Source of the DNA: Burkholderiales bacterium
Lineage (GTDB): Bacteria; Pseudomonadota; Gammaproteobacteria; Burkholderiales; Burkholderiaceae_C
Direction: 5' to 3'
NCBI GenBank assembly: GCA_016213265.1
Contig: JACRBA010000151.1
Location: 1-48,388, forward strand
Length of the DNA stretch: 48,388 nt
Positions 1-10,415 of this stretch are shown piece by piece. Both the position numbers and the translations under genes were made by a program. Position 1 is the stretch's first letter, and every line of letters begins with the position of its first letter. The notes beneath the pieces are model-generated. The model saw nothing but the letters and a program-made list of their open reading frames with translations. It was not told the DNA's origin and made no database searches.

Positions 1-735
1 GGCCCGGTGTGCGTGGTGGAGGATCTCGTGCCCTTCCTGCCCGGCCATGCCACGGCCGGCCAGGCGCGTGAGGGTGGCGTGGGTGCGGTGAGCGCCGCGC
101 CGCTGGGCAACGCCGCGGTGCTGCCCATCTCGTGGATGTATGTGCGCATGATGGGCGCCGAGGGCCTGAAACAGGCCACCGAGGCGGCCATCCTGAGCGC
201 CAACTACGTGGCCGCGCGCCTGTCCGACCACTATGACATCCACTTCAGCGGCGGCATCGACGGCATCAAGGGCGGCGGCGTCGCCCACGAGTGCATTCTC
301 GACCTGCGCCCCCTGAAGGACAGCTCCGGCATCAGCGCCGAGGACGTGGCCAAGCGCCTGATCGACTACGGCTTCCACGCGCCCACGCTGAGCTTCCCCG
401 TGGCCGGCACCCTGATGGTGGAGCCCACCGAGAGCGAGCCGCTGGTCGAGCTGGACCGCTTCTGCGACGCGATGATCGCCATCCGCGAGGAGATCCGGCA
501 GGTCGAGTCCGGCGCCTGGCCCAAGGAGGACAACCCGCTGAAGAATGCGCCGCACACCGCCGACAGCCTGCTCAAGGCCGATTGGCCCCACGCCTACAGC
601 CGCGAGGTGGCCGCCTACCCCGTGCCCGCGCTGCGCCACGCCAAGTACTGGCCGCCCGTGGGCCGGGTGGACAACGTCTACGGCGACCGCAATCTGTTCT
701 GCAGCTGCGTCCCGCTGTCGGACTACACCGAGTAA
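1..735 (+). CDS. gcvP: Glycine dehydrogenase (decarboxylating), P-protein, C-terminal part
   Basis: This is the last 244 residues of the PLP-dependent P-protein of the glycine cleavage system, which decarboxylates glycine and passes the aminomethyl group to the lipoyl arm of the H-protein. The reading frame is open to the window edge, so the start lies outside. The C-terminal region matches GcvP closely: a [13 protein letters not shown] segment, [27 protein letters not shown], the [15 protein letters not shown] block and the terminal [12 protein letters not shown] stretch. The catalytic PLP lysine lies upstream of the window. The sdaA start follows 32 bases after the stop, so the two are probably co-transcribed and together link glycine to serine and pyruvate. 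Confidence 0.97.
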   Translation, partial: GPVCVVEDLVPFLPGHATAGQAREGGVGAVSAAPLGNAAVLPISWMYVRMMGAEGLKQATEAAILSANYVAARLSDHYDIHFSGGIDGIKGGGVAHECILDLRPLKDSSGISAEDVAKRLIDYGFHAPTLSFPVAGTLMVEPTESEPLVELDRFCDAMIAIREEIRQVESGAWPKEDNPLKNAPHTADSLLKADWPHAYSREVAAYPVPALRHAKYWPPVGRVDNVYGDRNLFCSCVPLSDYTE

Positions 736-767
736 CGGCGCGTCTTTCGCGCCCACCCCCACCGTCC

Positions 768-2159
768 ATGGCCGTCTCCGTCTTCGACCTCTTCAAGATC
801 GGCATCGGGCCGAGCAGCTCCCACACCGTGGGCCCCATGCGCGCGGCACGGCTGTTCACCAGCCGGCTGCGCAGCGAGGGGCTGCTCGGGCGCACCGCGC
901 GCGTGCGCTGCTGGCTCTATGGCTCACTCGGTGCCACGGGCAAGGGCCACGGCAGCGACAAGGCCGTGGTGCTCGGCCTGGCCGGCCATGAGCCCGACAC
1001 GGTGGACGTGGACCTGGTGCCCGCGCTGCTGGACCAGATCCGCCTGCAGCGCCGCCTGGCGCTGGCCGGCGAGCACGGCGTGGCCTTCGACGAGGCGGAG
1101 GACCTGGTCTTCCGCCGCCGCGAGACCCTGCCCTTCCACGCCAATGGCATGCGCCTGGTGGCCTACGACGCGGACGGCCACGAGCTGGAAAACCGGGTGT
1201 ACTACTCGGTGGGCGGCGGTTTCGTCGTCAGCGACGAGGTGGCGGCCGACGGCTCGAAGCAGACGGTGATCGCGCCGGACGCCACCGTGCTGCCGCTGCC
1301 GTTCCGCTCGGGCGCCGAGCTGCTGCAGGTGTGCGAGCGCGAGGGTTTGACCATCGCCCAGGTGATGCGGGTGAACGAGCGCCACTGGCGCACCGACGCC
1401 GAGATCGACGCCGGCCTCTTGCGCATCTGGAAAGTGATGCAGGACTGCGTGCTGCGCGGGCTGCGCACCGAAGGCACGCTGCCCGGCGGCTTCAAGGTCA
1501 AGCGGCGCGCCGCCCAGCTCTACCGCGACCTCACCGCCAACCCCGAGGCCGCCCTGCGCGACCCGCTGCAGGTGATGGACTGGGTGAACCTCTACGCCCT
1601 CGCGGTGAACGAGGAGAACGCCGCCGGCGGCCGCGTGGTGACGGCCCCCACCAACGGCGCGGCCGGCATCGTGCCCGCCGTGCTGCACTACTACCACCGC
1701 TTCGTCCACGGCGCCACGGACGCCGGCATCGTCGATTTCCTGCTCACGGCGGCCGCCATCGGCATCCTCTACACGGAGAACGCCAGCATCTCCGGCGCCG
1801 AAGTGGGCTGCCAGGGCGAGGTGGGCGTGGCGTGCTCGATGGCCGCCGGCGCCCTGTGCGCCGTGATGGGCGGCAGCGCCGCCCAGGTGGAGAACGCCGC
1901 CGAGATCGGCATGGAGCACCACCTGGGGCTCACCTGCGACCCGGTGGGCGGGCTGGTGCAGATCCCCTGCATCGAGCGCAACGCCATCGCGTCGGTGAAG
2001 GCCATCAACGCCGCCCGCATGGCCCTGCGTGGCGACGGCACCCACCACGTGAGCCTCGACAAGGTCATCAAGACCATGCGCGAGACGGGCGCCGACATGA
2101 TGACCAAGTACAAGGAGACCGCCCGCGGCGGCCAGGCTGTCAACATCGTCGAGTGCTGA
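768..2159 (+). CDS. sdaA: L-serine ammonia-lyase (L-serine dehydratase), iron-sulfur type
   Basis: The 463-residue protein deaminates L-serine to pyruvate and ammonia with a 4Fe-4S cluster as Lewis acid. It is the single-chain type. The N-terminal domain begins [20 protein letters not shown], the family's hallmark start. The catalytic domain carries [13 protein letters not shown] and [19 protein letters not shown], whose conserved cysteines are the expected cluster ligands. The open frame runs back to base 291 inside gcvP, but homology begins at the ATG at 768, so that start was chosen; no strong Shine-Dalgarno is seen. The stop codon TGA directly abuts the stop of the convergent response regulator gene, with no intergenic base. 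It lies downstream of gcvP in a probable glycine/serine catabolic unit. Confidence 0.96.
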   Translation: MAVSVFDLFKIGIGPSSSHTVGPMRAARLFTSRLRSEGLLGRTARVRCWLYGSLGATGKGHGSDKAVVLGLAGHEPDTVDVDLVPALLDQIRLQRRLALAGEHGVAFDEAEDLVFRRRETLPFHANGMRLVAYDADGHELENRVYYSVGGGFVVSDEVAADGSKQTVIAPDATVLPLPFRSGAELLQVCEREGLTIAQVMRVNERHWRTDAEIDAGLLRIWKVMQDCVLRGLRTEGTLPGGFKVKRRAAQLYRDLTANPEAALRDPLQVMDWVNLYALAVNEENAAGGRVVTAPTNGAAGIVPAVLHYYHRFVHGATDAGIVDFLLTAAAIGILYTENASISGAEVGCQGEVGVACSMAAGALCAVMGGSAAQVENAAEIGMEHHLGLTCDPVGGLVQIPCIERNAIASVKAINAARMALRGDGTHHVSLDKVIKTMRETGADMMTKYKETARGGQAVNIVEC

Positions 2160-2163
2160 TCAG
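2156..2163. other. Shared TGATCA stop element between convergent genes
   Basis: CTGATCAG is an 8-base perfect palindrome. The TGA of sdaA (2157-2159) and the TGA of the minus-strand regulator (read from TCA, 2160-2162) touch without overlap. The same arrangement occurs at 33247-33254 and 39232-39245. Confidence 0.9.
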
Positions 2164-2983
2164 GCCGGGCGACGCGCCAGCAGCGCCCGGATCTCGCCCA
2201 GCAGCACCGGCGTGTCGATGGGCCGGGTGAGGTAGCGGTCCGCCCCCAGCTCGAGCGCGCGCGCACGGGACACCTCGTCCCAATGCGTGGCGGTGAGGAA
2301 CAGGAACGGGACGGACCGCAGCAGCGGTTCGGCCTTCACCCGGGCGATCACGTCGAAGCCGGTGCCCTCGCCCAGGCCGATGTCGCTGATGATCAGGTCG
2401 GGCCGATGCTGGCGCGCCAGGGCCAGCGCCTGGTCGGGGGTGGACGCGGTGATGACGCGGTAGCCCAGCGGCTGCAGCATGCCCTGCTTCAACTCGAGGT
2501 TCGACGCGGTGTCGTCCACCACCAGGATGGTCTGCCCGGCGGGTGCCGGCGTGGACACATCCCCCGGCGCGCCGGCCGCCGCCTCGCGGGCGGCATCCGC
2601 CGGGGCCCAGAGCCCGGGCACCAGGCCACGCAGCGTCTCGATGAAGGTCGCCGGCTCGATGGGCTTGGACAGGTAGGCGTCGAAGCCGGCCTGCATCACC
2701 CGCTCGCGATCGCCCACCATGGCCAGCGCCGTCAGCGCCACCATCGGCAGGTCGCGCCGGGCCGGGTCGGCCTTCACGCGGCGCGCCAGCTCGTAGCCGT
2801 CCATCACCGGCATCTGGATGTCGCACAGCACCGCGTCGAATCGGGCATCCGGCGCGTCCAGCGCCGCCAGCGCCTGCTGGCCATGGTCGACGGCACTCAC
2901 CTCGCAGCCGGCGGACTGCAGCAGGTAGCTCACCAGCTGCAGGTTGATGGCGTTGTCGTCGACGACCAGGACACGCGGGCCTC

Positions 2984-2987
<4 letters not shown>
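2160..2987 (-). CDS. Response regulator with two receiver domains and no output domain
   Basis: This 275-residue protein consists of two CheY-like receiver domains joined by a short Ala/Pro-rich linker (about 128-150). Receiver 1 (5-122) has Asp10-Asp11, the phospho-acceptor Asp56 in CDIQMPVMDG and Lys108 in YLSKPI. Receiver 2 (152-270) has Asp158-Asp159 and Asp202 in ISDIG, but the usual switch lysine is an arginine (Arg255 in YLTRPI). There is no DNA-binding or enzymatic output domain, so it probably acts as a phosphate sink, relay or protein-interaction regulator. Its ATG overlaps the kinase stop (ATGA at 2984-2987), which implies translational coupling and partnership. The pair resembles a hybrid kinase split into two genes. 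Confidence 0.9.
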
Positions 2988-4501
<1,514 letters not shown>

Positions 4502-4681
4502 GTGTCGTTCTCTCCCTGTGCCCAATGGCCAGCGCATGGCGCCGACCGATGTTGGCCCCGGGGGCATCGGCCGTGCCGGCTGGCGCTTCTTGACCGACAT
4601 CAAGACAGGGCCATTGCTCGCCGCGCGGGATGCGGGTCCGCCACGTGGCCGGGCGGCACCGCAGACGTTAAGCTTTCGATC
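4502..4681. promoter_or_regulatory. Divergent intergenic region between two signalling operons
   Basis: This 180-base gap separates the PAS kinase (leftward) from the OmpR-type regulator (rightward) and must hold both promoters. A perfect inverted repeat TCTTGA-N6-TCAAGA lies at 4588-4605 and could be an operator. I could not assign convincing -35/-10 elements. The rightward gene has no clear Shine-Dalgarno before its ATG at 4682. Confidence 0.4.
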
Positions 4682-5371
4682 ATGAACCTTCTACTCGCCG
4701 AGGACGACGCCATCCTGGCCGATGCCCTCACGGCCCAGCTCCGCCAGGCCGGCTTCGAGGTGGAACACGCCCCCAATGGCGCCGTGGCCGAGTACCTGCT
4801 GCTCAAGCAGCCGCACGACGTGGCGGTGCTCGACCTCGGCCTGCCGCTGGTGGACGGCCTCACGGTGCTCAAGCGCGTGCGGGCCGCCCGGCCGGCGCTG
4901 CCCGTGCTGGTGCTCACCGCGCTCGACAGCCTGGACGACCGCGTCGCCGGCCTGAACGCCGGGGCCGACGACTACCTCACCAAGCCCTTCGACTTCCCCG
5001 AGCTGGAGGCGCGTCTGCGGGCCTTGCTGCGACGCACCCGGCCCATCGGCACCTCGGCGGAACTGGGCCACCTCAGTTTCGACCGCGACACCCGGCGCGC
5101 CACCGTGCGCGGCGAGCCGCTGGAGCTCAGCCCACGCGAATGGATGCTGCTGGACCTGCTGCTGGCGCAACGCGACAAGGTGGTCACCAAGGAGCAGATC
5201 CAGCAGGCCTGGGCCCTGGACCGCAGCGAGGGCGCTGCCGCCGGCGCCAACAACTCCATCGAGGTCTACATCCACCGCCTGCGCCGCAAGCTGGAGCAGT
5301 CGGGCCTGGCCATCCGCACCGTGCGCGGCCTGGGCTACCTGCTGGAGGTGGAGGCAGGCGAAGGTGGCTGA
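4682..5371 (+). CDS. OmpR-family response regulator (TctD/QseB-like)
   Basis: This 229-residue DNA-binding regulator has a receiver domain (1-115), with acidic Glu8-Asp9-Asp10, the phospho-acceptor Asp in AVLDLGLPLVDG near residue 52 and the conserved lysine in YLTKPF near 103. It is followed by a winged-helix Trans_reg_C domain (about 125-222) ending in HRLRRKLEQSG and IRTVRGLGYLLE. The long open frame running through 2999-5371 is a shadow; homology begins exactly at the ATG at 4682. The kinase gene overlaps its 3' end by 8 bases, so the two form a two-component system. Its position directly before the porin and sugar transporter suggests that it controls them. Phased direct repeats before the porin (6853-6908) are candidate binding sites. 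Confidence 0.93.
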   Translation: MNLLLAEDDAILADALTAQLRQAGFEVEHAPNGAVAEYLLLKQPHDVAVLDLGLPLVDGLTVLKRVRAARPALPVLVLTALDSLDDRVAGLNAGADDYLTKPFDFPELEARLRALLRRTRPIGTSAELGHLSFDRDTRRATVRGEPLELSPREWMLLDLLLAQRDKVVTKEQIQQAWALDRSEGAAAGANNSIEVYIHRLRRKLEQSGLAIRTVRGLGYLLEVEAGEGG

Positions 5372-6842
5372 GCGGCCGGTGCCGGGCCGGGGCCCGTCGT
5401 TGCACCGCCAGCTGCTCATCTGGCTGCTCGCGCCGCAGCTGGTGCTGTGGATCGTGGGGGCGGCGGTCACTTACCAGATCGCGGCCCGCTACGCCAATGC
5501 GGCCATCGACGCCAGCCTGTCCCAGGCCACCCGCTCGCTGTCGCGCCAGGTCAAGCCCATCGGCAACGGGTTGCTGGTGGATTTTCCGCGCGCCGCCCAG
5601 GACATCCTGGAGGCCGACCCGAACGACCGCGTGCTCTTCACCGTGAGCGCGCCGCCGGGCCAGTACATCCTGGGCAACCGCAACCTGCCGGCCCCGCGCG
5701 GCGTGCCCACGCATCCGGTGCTGGGTGAGCCCTATTTCTATGACGGCGAGGTGGTGGAGCACGGCGCGCGCGACGAGCGGTTGCGCGTGCGTGTGGCCGC
5801 GCTGTACCTCAGCTATGGCGACGAGGCGGGCCCGGCGCAGACCATGCTGGTGCAGGTGGCACGCAGCAGCGCCAACCGGGAGGAACTCGCGCGCCGCATC
5901 CTGCTGGACACCGTGCTGCCGCTGTCCGCGCTCATCGCGCTGATGACCATGATCGTGTGGGCCGGCATCCGCGCCGGCCTGGCGCCGCTGGCGCGGCTGC
6001 GCAGCCTGGTGGAGGGCAAGGCCCCCAACGACCTCACGGCCATCGAGCTCGATGCGGCGCCGCGCGAAGTGCGCGCCCTGGCGCAGGCCATCAACGAGCT
6101 GCTGGGTGCGGTGCAGCACAACGTGGGCGCCCAGAAGCGCTTCATCAGCGACGCCGCGCACCAGCTGCGCACGCCGCTGGCCGGCCTGAAGAGCCAGACC
6201 GAGCTGGCCCTGGCCGAGACGACCGACCCCGCCCTGCGCGCCCGGCTGGAACGTGTACATGCCAGCGCCACCCGCAGCGCCCACCTGGTGAACCAGCTGC
6301 TCACGCTGGCACGCGCGGAGCCCGAGTCCGCCTCGGTGCAGGCGCGCAGCCGGGTGGACATGCGGGCGCTGGCGCGCGAGCTGACGGCCGAGTGGGTGCC
6401 CAAAGCCCGCCAGGCGGGCGTGGATCTCGGGCTCGAGGACGTGGGCACGGAGCCCGCGGAGGTGACCGGCATCGCCCTGCTGCTGCGCGAGGCGCTGGCC
6501 AACCTGCTCGACAACGCGCTGCGCTACGCGGGCGCGGGCGCCGAGGTGACCGTGCGTGTGTCGCGCGGCGCGGACGAGGTGCTGCTGGAGGTCATCGACA
6601 CCGGCCCCGGCATGCCGGAGGCGCTGCGAGACGGGCAGGCCTTCGAGCGTTTCGTGCGCGGCACCACCGACGGGCAGGGCTGCGGCCTGGGCCTGGCCAT
6701 CGTGCGCGAGATCGTGCAGCGCCACGCCGGCCATGTCGCGCTGCAGGCCCGTGTGCCCCACGGTCTGCGGGTGGCGGTGCGCCTGCCCCTGGCGTCGGCG
6801 CCACCGCCTGCCGCCGCGCCACGATCTAAGGAAAGTACCTAG
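5364..6842 (+). CDS. Membrane sensor histidine kinase, TctE-like
   Basis: This 492-residue inner-membrane kinase has a first transmembrane segment at about 17-40, a periplasmic sensor domain of the 2CSK_N type seen in TctE (about 41-178), and a second transmembrane segment at about 180-203. A HAMP-like linker leads to HisKA, with the phospho-acceptor His near 266 in ISDAAHQLRTPLAGLK. The ATPase domain shows NLLDNALRYAG, IDTGPGMPEA and GCGLGLAIVREIV. Translation starts at a GTG inside the regulator gene; GGAGG at 5350-5354, nine bases upstream, supports that start. TctE relatives sense carboxylates, but here the downstream genes handle sugars, so the ligand is open. Confidence 0.92.
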   Translation: MAERPVPGRGPSLHRQLLIWLLAPQLVLWIVGAAVTYQIAARYANAAIDASLSQATRSLSRQVKPIGNGLLVDFPRAAQDILEADPNDRVLFTVSAPPGQYILGNRNLPAPRGVPTHPVLGEPYFYDGEVVEHGARDERLRVRVAALYLSYGDEAGPAQTMLVQVARSSANREELARRILLDTVLPLSALIALMTMIVWAGIRAGLAPLARLRSLVEGKAPNDLTAIELDAAPREVRALAQAINELLGAVQHNVGAQKRFISDAAHQLRTPLAGLKSQTELALAETTDPALRARLERVHASATRSAHLVNQLLTLARAEPESASVQARSRVDMRALARELTAEWVPKARQAGVDLGLEDVGTEPAEVTGIALLLREALANLLDNALRYAGAGAEVTVRVSRGADEVLLEVIDTGPGMPEALRDGQAFERFVRGTTDGQGCGLGLAIVREIVQRHAGHVALQARVPHGLRVAVRLPLASAPPPAAAPRSKEST

Positions 6843-6852
6843 CAAGCATACG

Positions 6853-6908
6853 TTAATGTCTCTTTAATAATTGCGGCGCGCGCAAACAACTTGAACGTTC
6901 GCTGAACG
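6853..6908 (+). promoter_or_regulatory. Phased direct repeats upstream of the porin (candidate regulator box)
   Basis: Within the 118-base gap before the porin, TTAAT occurs at 6853-6857 and 6864-6868, and TGAACG at 6892-6897 and 6903-6908. Each pair repeats at 11 bases, one helical turn. Tandem half-sites with this spacing are the usual binding pattern of OmpR-family regulators; PmrA and QseB boxes use TTAA-type half-sites. GAACGTTC (6893-6900) is also a perfect palindrome. The AT-rich stretch around 6853-6872 stands out from its GC-rich surroundings and probably includes the promoter, although no clear -35/-10 pair can be named. Confidence 0.45.
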
Positions 6909-6960
6909 CGTCGGCCGCTCCGGAGCGTCCGCCCCGCGTCGGCCACTGGAGACATACGCC

Positions 6961-8127
6961 ATGCACCTTCGACTTTCCCTGGCCGCTGCCGCCGCCCTCA
7001 CCGTGGCCGCCGGCAGCGCACAGGCCCTGGACTACACCGGCTACTTCCGTGCCGGCCCGGGCCTCACCGACAACGACGCCTCGCGCGCCTGCTACGGCCT
7101 GAACGGGGGCAGCGCCGGCATGAAATACCGGCTCGGCAACGAGTGCGACTTCTACGGCGAGTTCCAGCTCTCGCAGGGCTTCCAGAAGGACGGCATCGAC
7201 AGCCGCGTCACCCTGATGGTGAACCACTGGACCGGCGCCACGGACACCAACGGCGAGGGCATCAAGATCGAGCAGATGTTCGCCGAGGCCAAGGGCTTCG
7301 ACATCGCACCCGAGGCCACCTTCTGGATCGGCAAGGAACGCGGCCGGCGCGGCGACGTGCACATCGTCGACACCTTCTTCGTCGAGATGGCCGGCGTGGG
7401 CGCAGGTGCCAAGGGCTTCAGCGTCGGCCCGGGCAAGCTGGGCGTGGCCTTCTACCGCACCGACAGCGACGCGGTGCACCCGGGCAACCGCTTCAATGCC
7501 GAGTGGGTGGACATCGCCGCCAACGCGGGCGGCAAGCTGAACTTCTTCGCCACCCTCACCCGCGGTGATTTCGACGGCGGCGAATCCGGCGCCGGCCTGA
7601 CCGTGCGGCACGACCAGGAGAACCTGTTCGGCACGGGTCTGAACAACACCGTGTTCCTCCAGTACGCCCAGGGCTCGGCCGGCCTGAATGCCAACTTCGG
7701 CGACCTCACGGCCGGCTCGGACGCCAAGGGCTGGCGCATCGTCGAAACGGTGAACGGCCAGCGCGGCGCGCTGGGCGGCCAGGCCATGCTGCTGCTGGCC
7801 AGCCAGACCGACGGCGCCGGCGTGCGCACCACGTCCGCCTCGGTGGGCGGCCGCGTGTCCTACGCCTTCACGCGCAACTTCAAGCTGGTCACCGAAGCTG
7901 GCTACTCCCAGTACAAGCCGGAAGGCGGCGCCACCGCCAAGCTGGCCAAGTTCACCCTCGCACCCACGCTGGCCACGGGGCCGGAGTTCTGGAGCCGTCC
8001 GGAGTTCCGCCTGTACGTGACCACCGCCAAGTGGAACGCACCCGCGGGCAATGTCACTGGACAGCCAGCCTATGACGGCGAGACCAGCGGCACCAGCTAT
8101 GGTGCGCAGGTCGAGTGGTGGTTCTGA
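6961..8127 (+). CDS. LamB/maltoporin-family carbohydrate porin
   Basis: This 388-residue outer-membrane porin has a Sec signal peptide with likely cleavage after Ala22 (AQA|LDY). The mature start YTGYFRAGPGL, the CYGLNGG and KYRLGNECDFYGEF segments and the WIGKERGRRGDVHIVD block follow the LamB pattern. The protein ends in an aromatic residue (VEWWF), the usual signal for outer-membrane barrel assembly. It is somewhat shorter than typical LamB proteins of about 420 residues. It should form a trimeric beta-barrel for sugars. GGAGA lies about ten bases before the ATG. The substrate-binding protein gene begins 19 bases downstream, so it probably feeds the adjacent ABC transporter. In pseudomonads the comparable Gts system uses an OprB-type porin instead. 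Confidence 0.88.
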   Translation: MHLRLSLAAAAALTVAAGSAQALDYTGYFRAGPGLTDNDASRACYGLNGGSAGMKYRLGNECDFYGEFQLSQGFQKDGIDSRVTLMVNHWTGATDTNGEGIKIEQMFAEAKGFDIAPEATFWIGKERGRRGDVHIVDTFFVEMAGVGAGAKGFSVGPGKLGVAFYRTDSDAVHPGNRFNAEWVDIAANAGGKLNFFATLTRGDFDGGESGAGLTVRHDQENLFGTGLNNTVFLQYAQGSAGLNANFGDLTAGSDAKGWRIVETVNGQRGALGGQAMLLLASQTDGAGVRTTSASVGGRVSYAFTRNFKLVTEAGYSQYKPEGGATAKLAKFTLAPTLATGPEFWSRPEFRLYVTTAKWNAPAGNVTGQPAYDGETSGTSYGAQVEWWF

Positions 8128-8146
8128 TCAACAAGGAGACAACGCA

Positions 8147-9394
8147 ATGATGCCCATGAACAAGACCCTGACCACCCTTGCCCTGGCGAGCGCCGCTGCG
8201 CTGGCCCACGCAGGCGAGATCGAGGTGCTGCACTGGTGGACCTCCGGCGGCGAGGCCAAGGCCGCCACCGCGTTGAAGCTCACGCTGCAGAAGAGCGGCC
8301 ACCGGTGGCGCGATTTCGCCGTGGCCGGTGGCGGCGGCGACTCGGCCATGACCGTGCTGAAGTCGCGGGTGGTGTCCGGCAACGCCCCGGCGGCCGCCCA
8401 GATCAAGGGCCCGTCGATCCAGGAGTGGGCGCGCGAGGGCGTGCTGGCCAACATGGACGACGTCGCCCGCGCCGAGAAGTGGAACGAGCTGCTGCCGCCG
8501 GTGGTGGCCGACGTGATGAAGTACAAGGGCTCGTACGTGGCCGTGCCGGTGAACGTGCACCGGGTGAACTGGCTGTGGGCCAACCCGGCCGTGTTCGCCA
8601 AGGCCGGCGTGAAGGTGCCCACCACCTGGGACGAGTTCTTCACCGCGGCCGACGCGCTGAAGAAGGCCGGCGTGGTGCCCGTCGCCCACGGCGGCCAGAA
8701 CTGGCAGGACTTCACCACCTTCGAGGCCGTGGCCCTGGGCGTGGGCGGCACCGACTTCTACAAGAAGGCCCTGGTGCAGCTCGACCCGGCGGCGCTCAAG
8801 AGCCCCACCATGGAGAAGGTGCTCACCACCTTCAAGCGCGTGAAGGACTACACCGACCGCAACGCCCCAGGCCGCGACTGGAACCTGGCCACGGCCATGG
8901 TGATCAAGGGCGAGGCGGCCATGCAGATCATGGGTGACTGGGCCAAGGGCGAGTTCATTGCCGCCGGCAAGGTGCCGGGCAAGGACTTCGTCTGCGCCCC
9001 GGCCCCTGGCACGGCGCGCGCCTTCACCTTCAACATCGACTCGTTCGCGCTGTTCCAGCTGAAGGACGCCGACAAGGTCGCGGCGCAGAAGGAACTGGCC
9101 AAGCAGATCATGGCGCCGGAGTTCCAGGAGGTGTTCAACCTCAACAAGGGCTCCATCCCGGTGCGCATGGGCATGTCGATGGACAAGTTCGACGACTGCG
9201 CGAAGCAGTCGGCCAAGGACTTCGGCGACACGGCCAAGGCGGGCAGCCTGGTGCCGTCCATCGCCCACGGCATGGCGGTGCCGTCTGCCGCCGAGGGCGC
9301 CATCAAGGACGCGGTGAGCCAGTTCTGGAACACCGACAAGATGAGCGCCCGCGAGGCGATGGACAAGATCGCGGTCGCTGCCCGCAGCCGCTGA
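8147..9394 (+). CDS. gtsA: Sugar ABC transporter periplasmic binding protein, GtsA (glucose/mannose) type
   Basis: This 415-residue secreted protein has a signal peptide with probable cleavage after Ala22 (AHA|GEI). The mature sequence starts EIEVLHWWTSGGEAKA and contains FAVAGGGGDSAMTVLKSRV, AAAQIKGPSIQEW, VPVNVHRVNWLWANP and QIMGDWAKGEF. These are close to what I recall of the Pseudomonas glucose/mannose-binding protein GtsA, a family 1 extracellular solute-binding protein. Two cysteines (CAPAPG and DDCAK) may form a disulfide. AAGGAG at 8132-8137 supports the start at 8147; a second ATG follows at once. A strong hairpin sits just after the stop. The exact sugar is inferred from homology and context. 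Confidence 0.92.
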   Translation: MMPMNKTLTTLALASAAALAHAGEIEVLHWWTSGGEAKAATALKLTLQKSGHRWRDFAVAGGGGDSAMTVLKSRVVSGNAPAAAQIKGPSIQEWAREGVLANMDDVARAEKWNELLPPVVADVMKYKGSYVAVPVNVHRVNWLWANPAVFAKAGVKVPTTWDEFFTAADALKKAGVVPVAHGGQNWQDFTTFEAVALGVGGTDFYKKALVQLDPAALKSPTMEKVLTTFKRVKDYTDRNAPGRDWNLATAMVIKGEAAMQIMGDWAKGEFIAAGKVPGKDFVCAPAPGTARAFTFNIDSFALFQLKDADKVAAQKELAKQIMAPEFQEVFNLNKGSIPVRMGMSMDKFDDCAKQSAKDFGDTAKAGSLVPSIAHGMAVPSAAEGAIKDAVSQFWNTDKMSAREAMDKIAVAARSR

Positions 9395-9403
9395 CCCGCC
9401 GCG

Positions 9404-9424
9404 CGCCCCGGCACCGCCGGGGCG
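9404..9424 (+). other. Intercistronic hairpin after gtsA
   Basis: CGCCCCGGC (9404-9412) and GCCGGGGCG (9416-9424) form a perfect 9-pair stem with an ACC loop, starting 10 bases after the gtsA stop. There is no T-run, so it is unlikely to be an intrinsic terminator. It fits an mRNA-stabilising or attenuating element that raises binding-protein output over permease output. Confidence 0.6.
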
Positions 9425-9527
9425 TGTGCCTCCACCCGCCGCGCTGCCCACGCACGCGGCGGACGACCTTCCCGCGCCGCACGGCATGCCCGCCGGGCGT
9501 GTGGCGCGGGGCGATTCCTGGCCGCCC

Positions 9528-10415
9528 ATGTCCACCCTGCCGCCGCCCCCTGCCCTGCGCACGCCCTGGCTGCCCAAGCTGGTGATCGCGCCCACCTTCG
9601 TGGTGTCGTTCCTGTTCATCTACGGCCTCATGGCCTGGAACGGCTACCTGTCGCTGTCGGCCTCGCGCCTGCTGCCCAACTACGAGTTCGTCGGCCTGGC
9701 GCAGTACGAGGCGCTGTTCGAGAGCGAGCGCTGGTGGCTCGCGCTGCGCAACCTGGCGGTGTTCGGCGGCCTGTTCATCGCGGGCGGCATGGGCCTGGGC
9801 CTGCTGCTGGCCATCCTGCTGGACCAGAAGATCCGCGGCGAGGGCGTGCTGCGCACGGTCTACCTCTACCCCATGGCGCTGAGCTTCATCGTCACGGGCA
9901 CCGCCTGGAAGTGGATCCTCAACCCGGGCCTCGGGCTGGAGCACCTGCTGCACCAGTGGGGCTGGGAGGGCGCCCGGCTGGACTGGCTGATCGACCCGGA
10001 CCGCGCCATCTACTGCGTCGTGATCGCGGGTGTCTGGCAGAGCGCCGGCTTCGTGATGGCGCTGTTCCTGGCCGGCCTGCGCGGCATCGACGACAGCATC
10101 CTCAAGGCCGCCCAGGTCGATGGGGCCAGCCTGCCGCGCATCTACTGGCGCATCGTCATCCCCAGCCTGCGGCCGGTGTTCTTCTCCACGCTCATGGTGG
10201 TGAGCCACCTGGCCATCAAGAGCTTCGACCTGGTGATGGCGCTCACCGCCGGCGGCCCAGGCTACGCCACCGACCTGCCGGCCACCTTCATGTACACGAT
10301 GGCCTTCTCGCGCGGGCAGATCGGCCTGGGTGCCGCCAGCGCCACCGTGATGCTGGCCACCGTCGCCGCCATCGTGGTGCCCTATCTCTATTCGGAACTG
10401 CGGAGCCGCCGCTGA
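9528..10415 (+). CDS. gtsB: Sugar ABC transporter permease, GtsB type
   Basis: This 295-residue inner-membrane permease of the MalF/UgpA group has six predicted membrane segments. The cytoplasmic EAA loop LKAAQVDGASLPRIYWRIV contacts the ATPase. Segments such as DWLIDPDRAIYCVVIAGVWQ and GGPGYATDLPATFMY agree with GtsB of pseudomonads. The frame is open back to 9426, with alternative starts at 9426 (GTG) and 9486 (ATG). The ATG at 9528 (MSTLPPPPALRTPWLPKL) gives the usual length and was preferred, although its Shine-Dalgarno is weak. The gap of 133 bases after gtsA is the largest inside the transporter operon and holds the hairpin. The stop overlaps the next start by one base (TGATG). Confidence 0.9.
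   Translation: MSTLPPPPALRTPWLPKLVIAPTFVVSFLFIYGLMAWNGYLSLSASRLLPNYEFVGLAQYEALFESERWWLALRNLAVFGGLFIAGGMGLGLLLAILLDQKIRGEGVLRTVYLYPMALSFIVTGTAWKWILNPGLGLEHLLHQWGWEGARLDWLIDPDRAIYCVVIAGVWQSAGFVMALFLAGLRGIDDSILKAAQVDGASLPRIYWRIVIPSLRPVFFSTLMVVSHLAIKSFDLVMALTAGGPGYATDLPATFMYTMAFSRGQIGLGAASATVMLATVAAIVVPYLYSELRSRR

Noticed and set aside
291..767. Upstream extension of sdaA overlapping gcvP
   Set aside because: The extension is arginine-rich shadow sequence of gcvP; homology to serine dehydratase starts at 768.
4690..5470. Antisense frame opposite the OmpR-type regulator
   Set aside because: No motif and no ribosome site; the plus strand encodes an obvious receiver and winged-helix protein.
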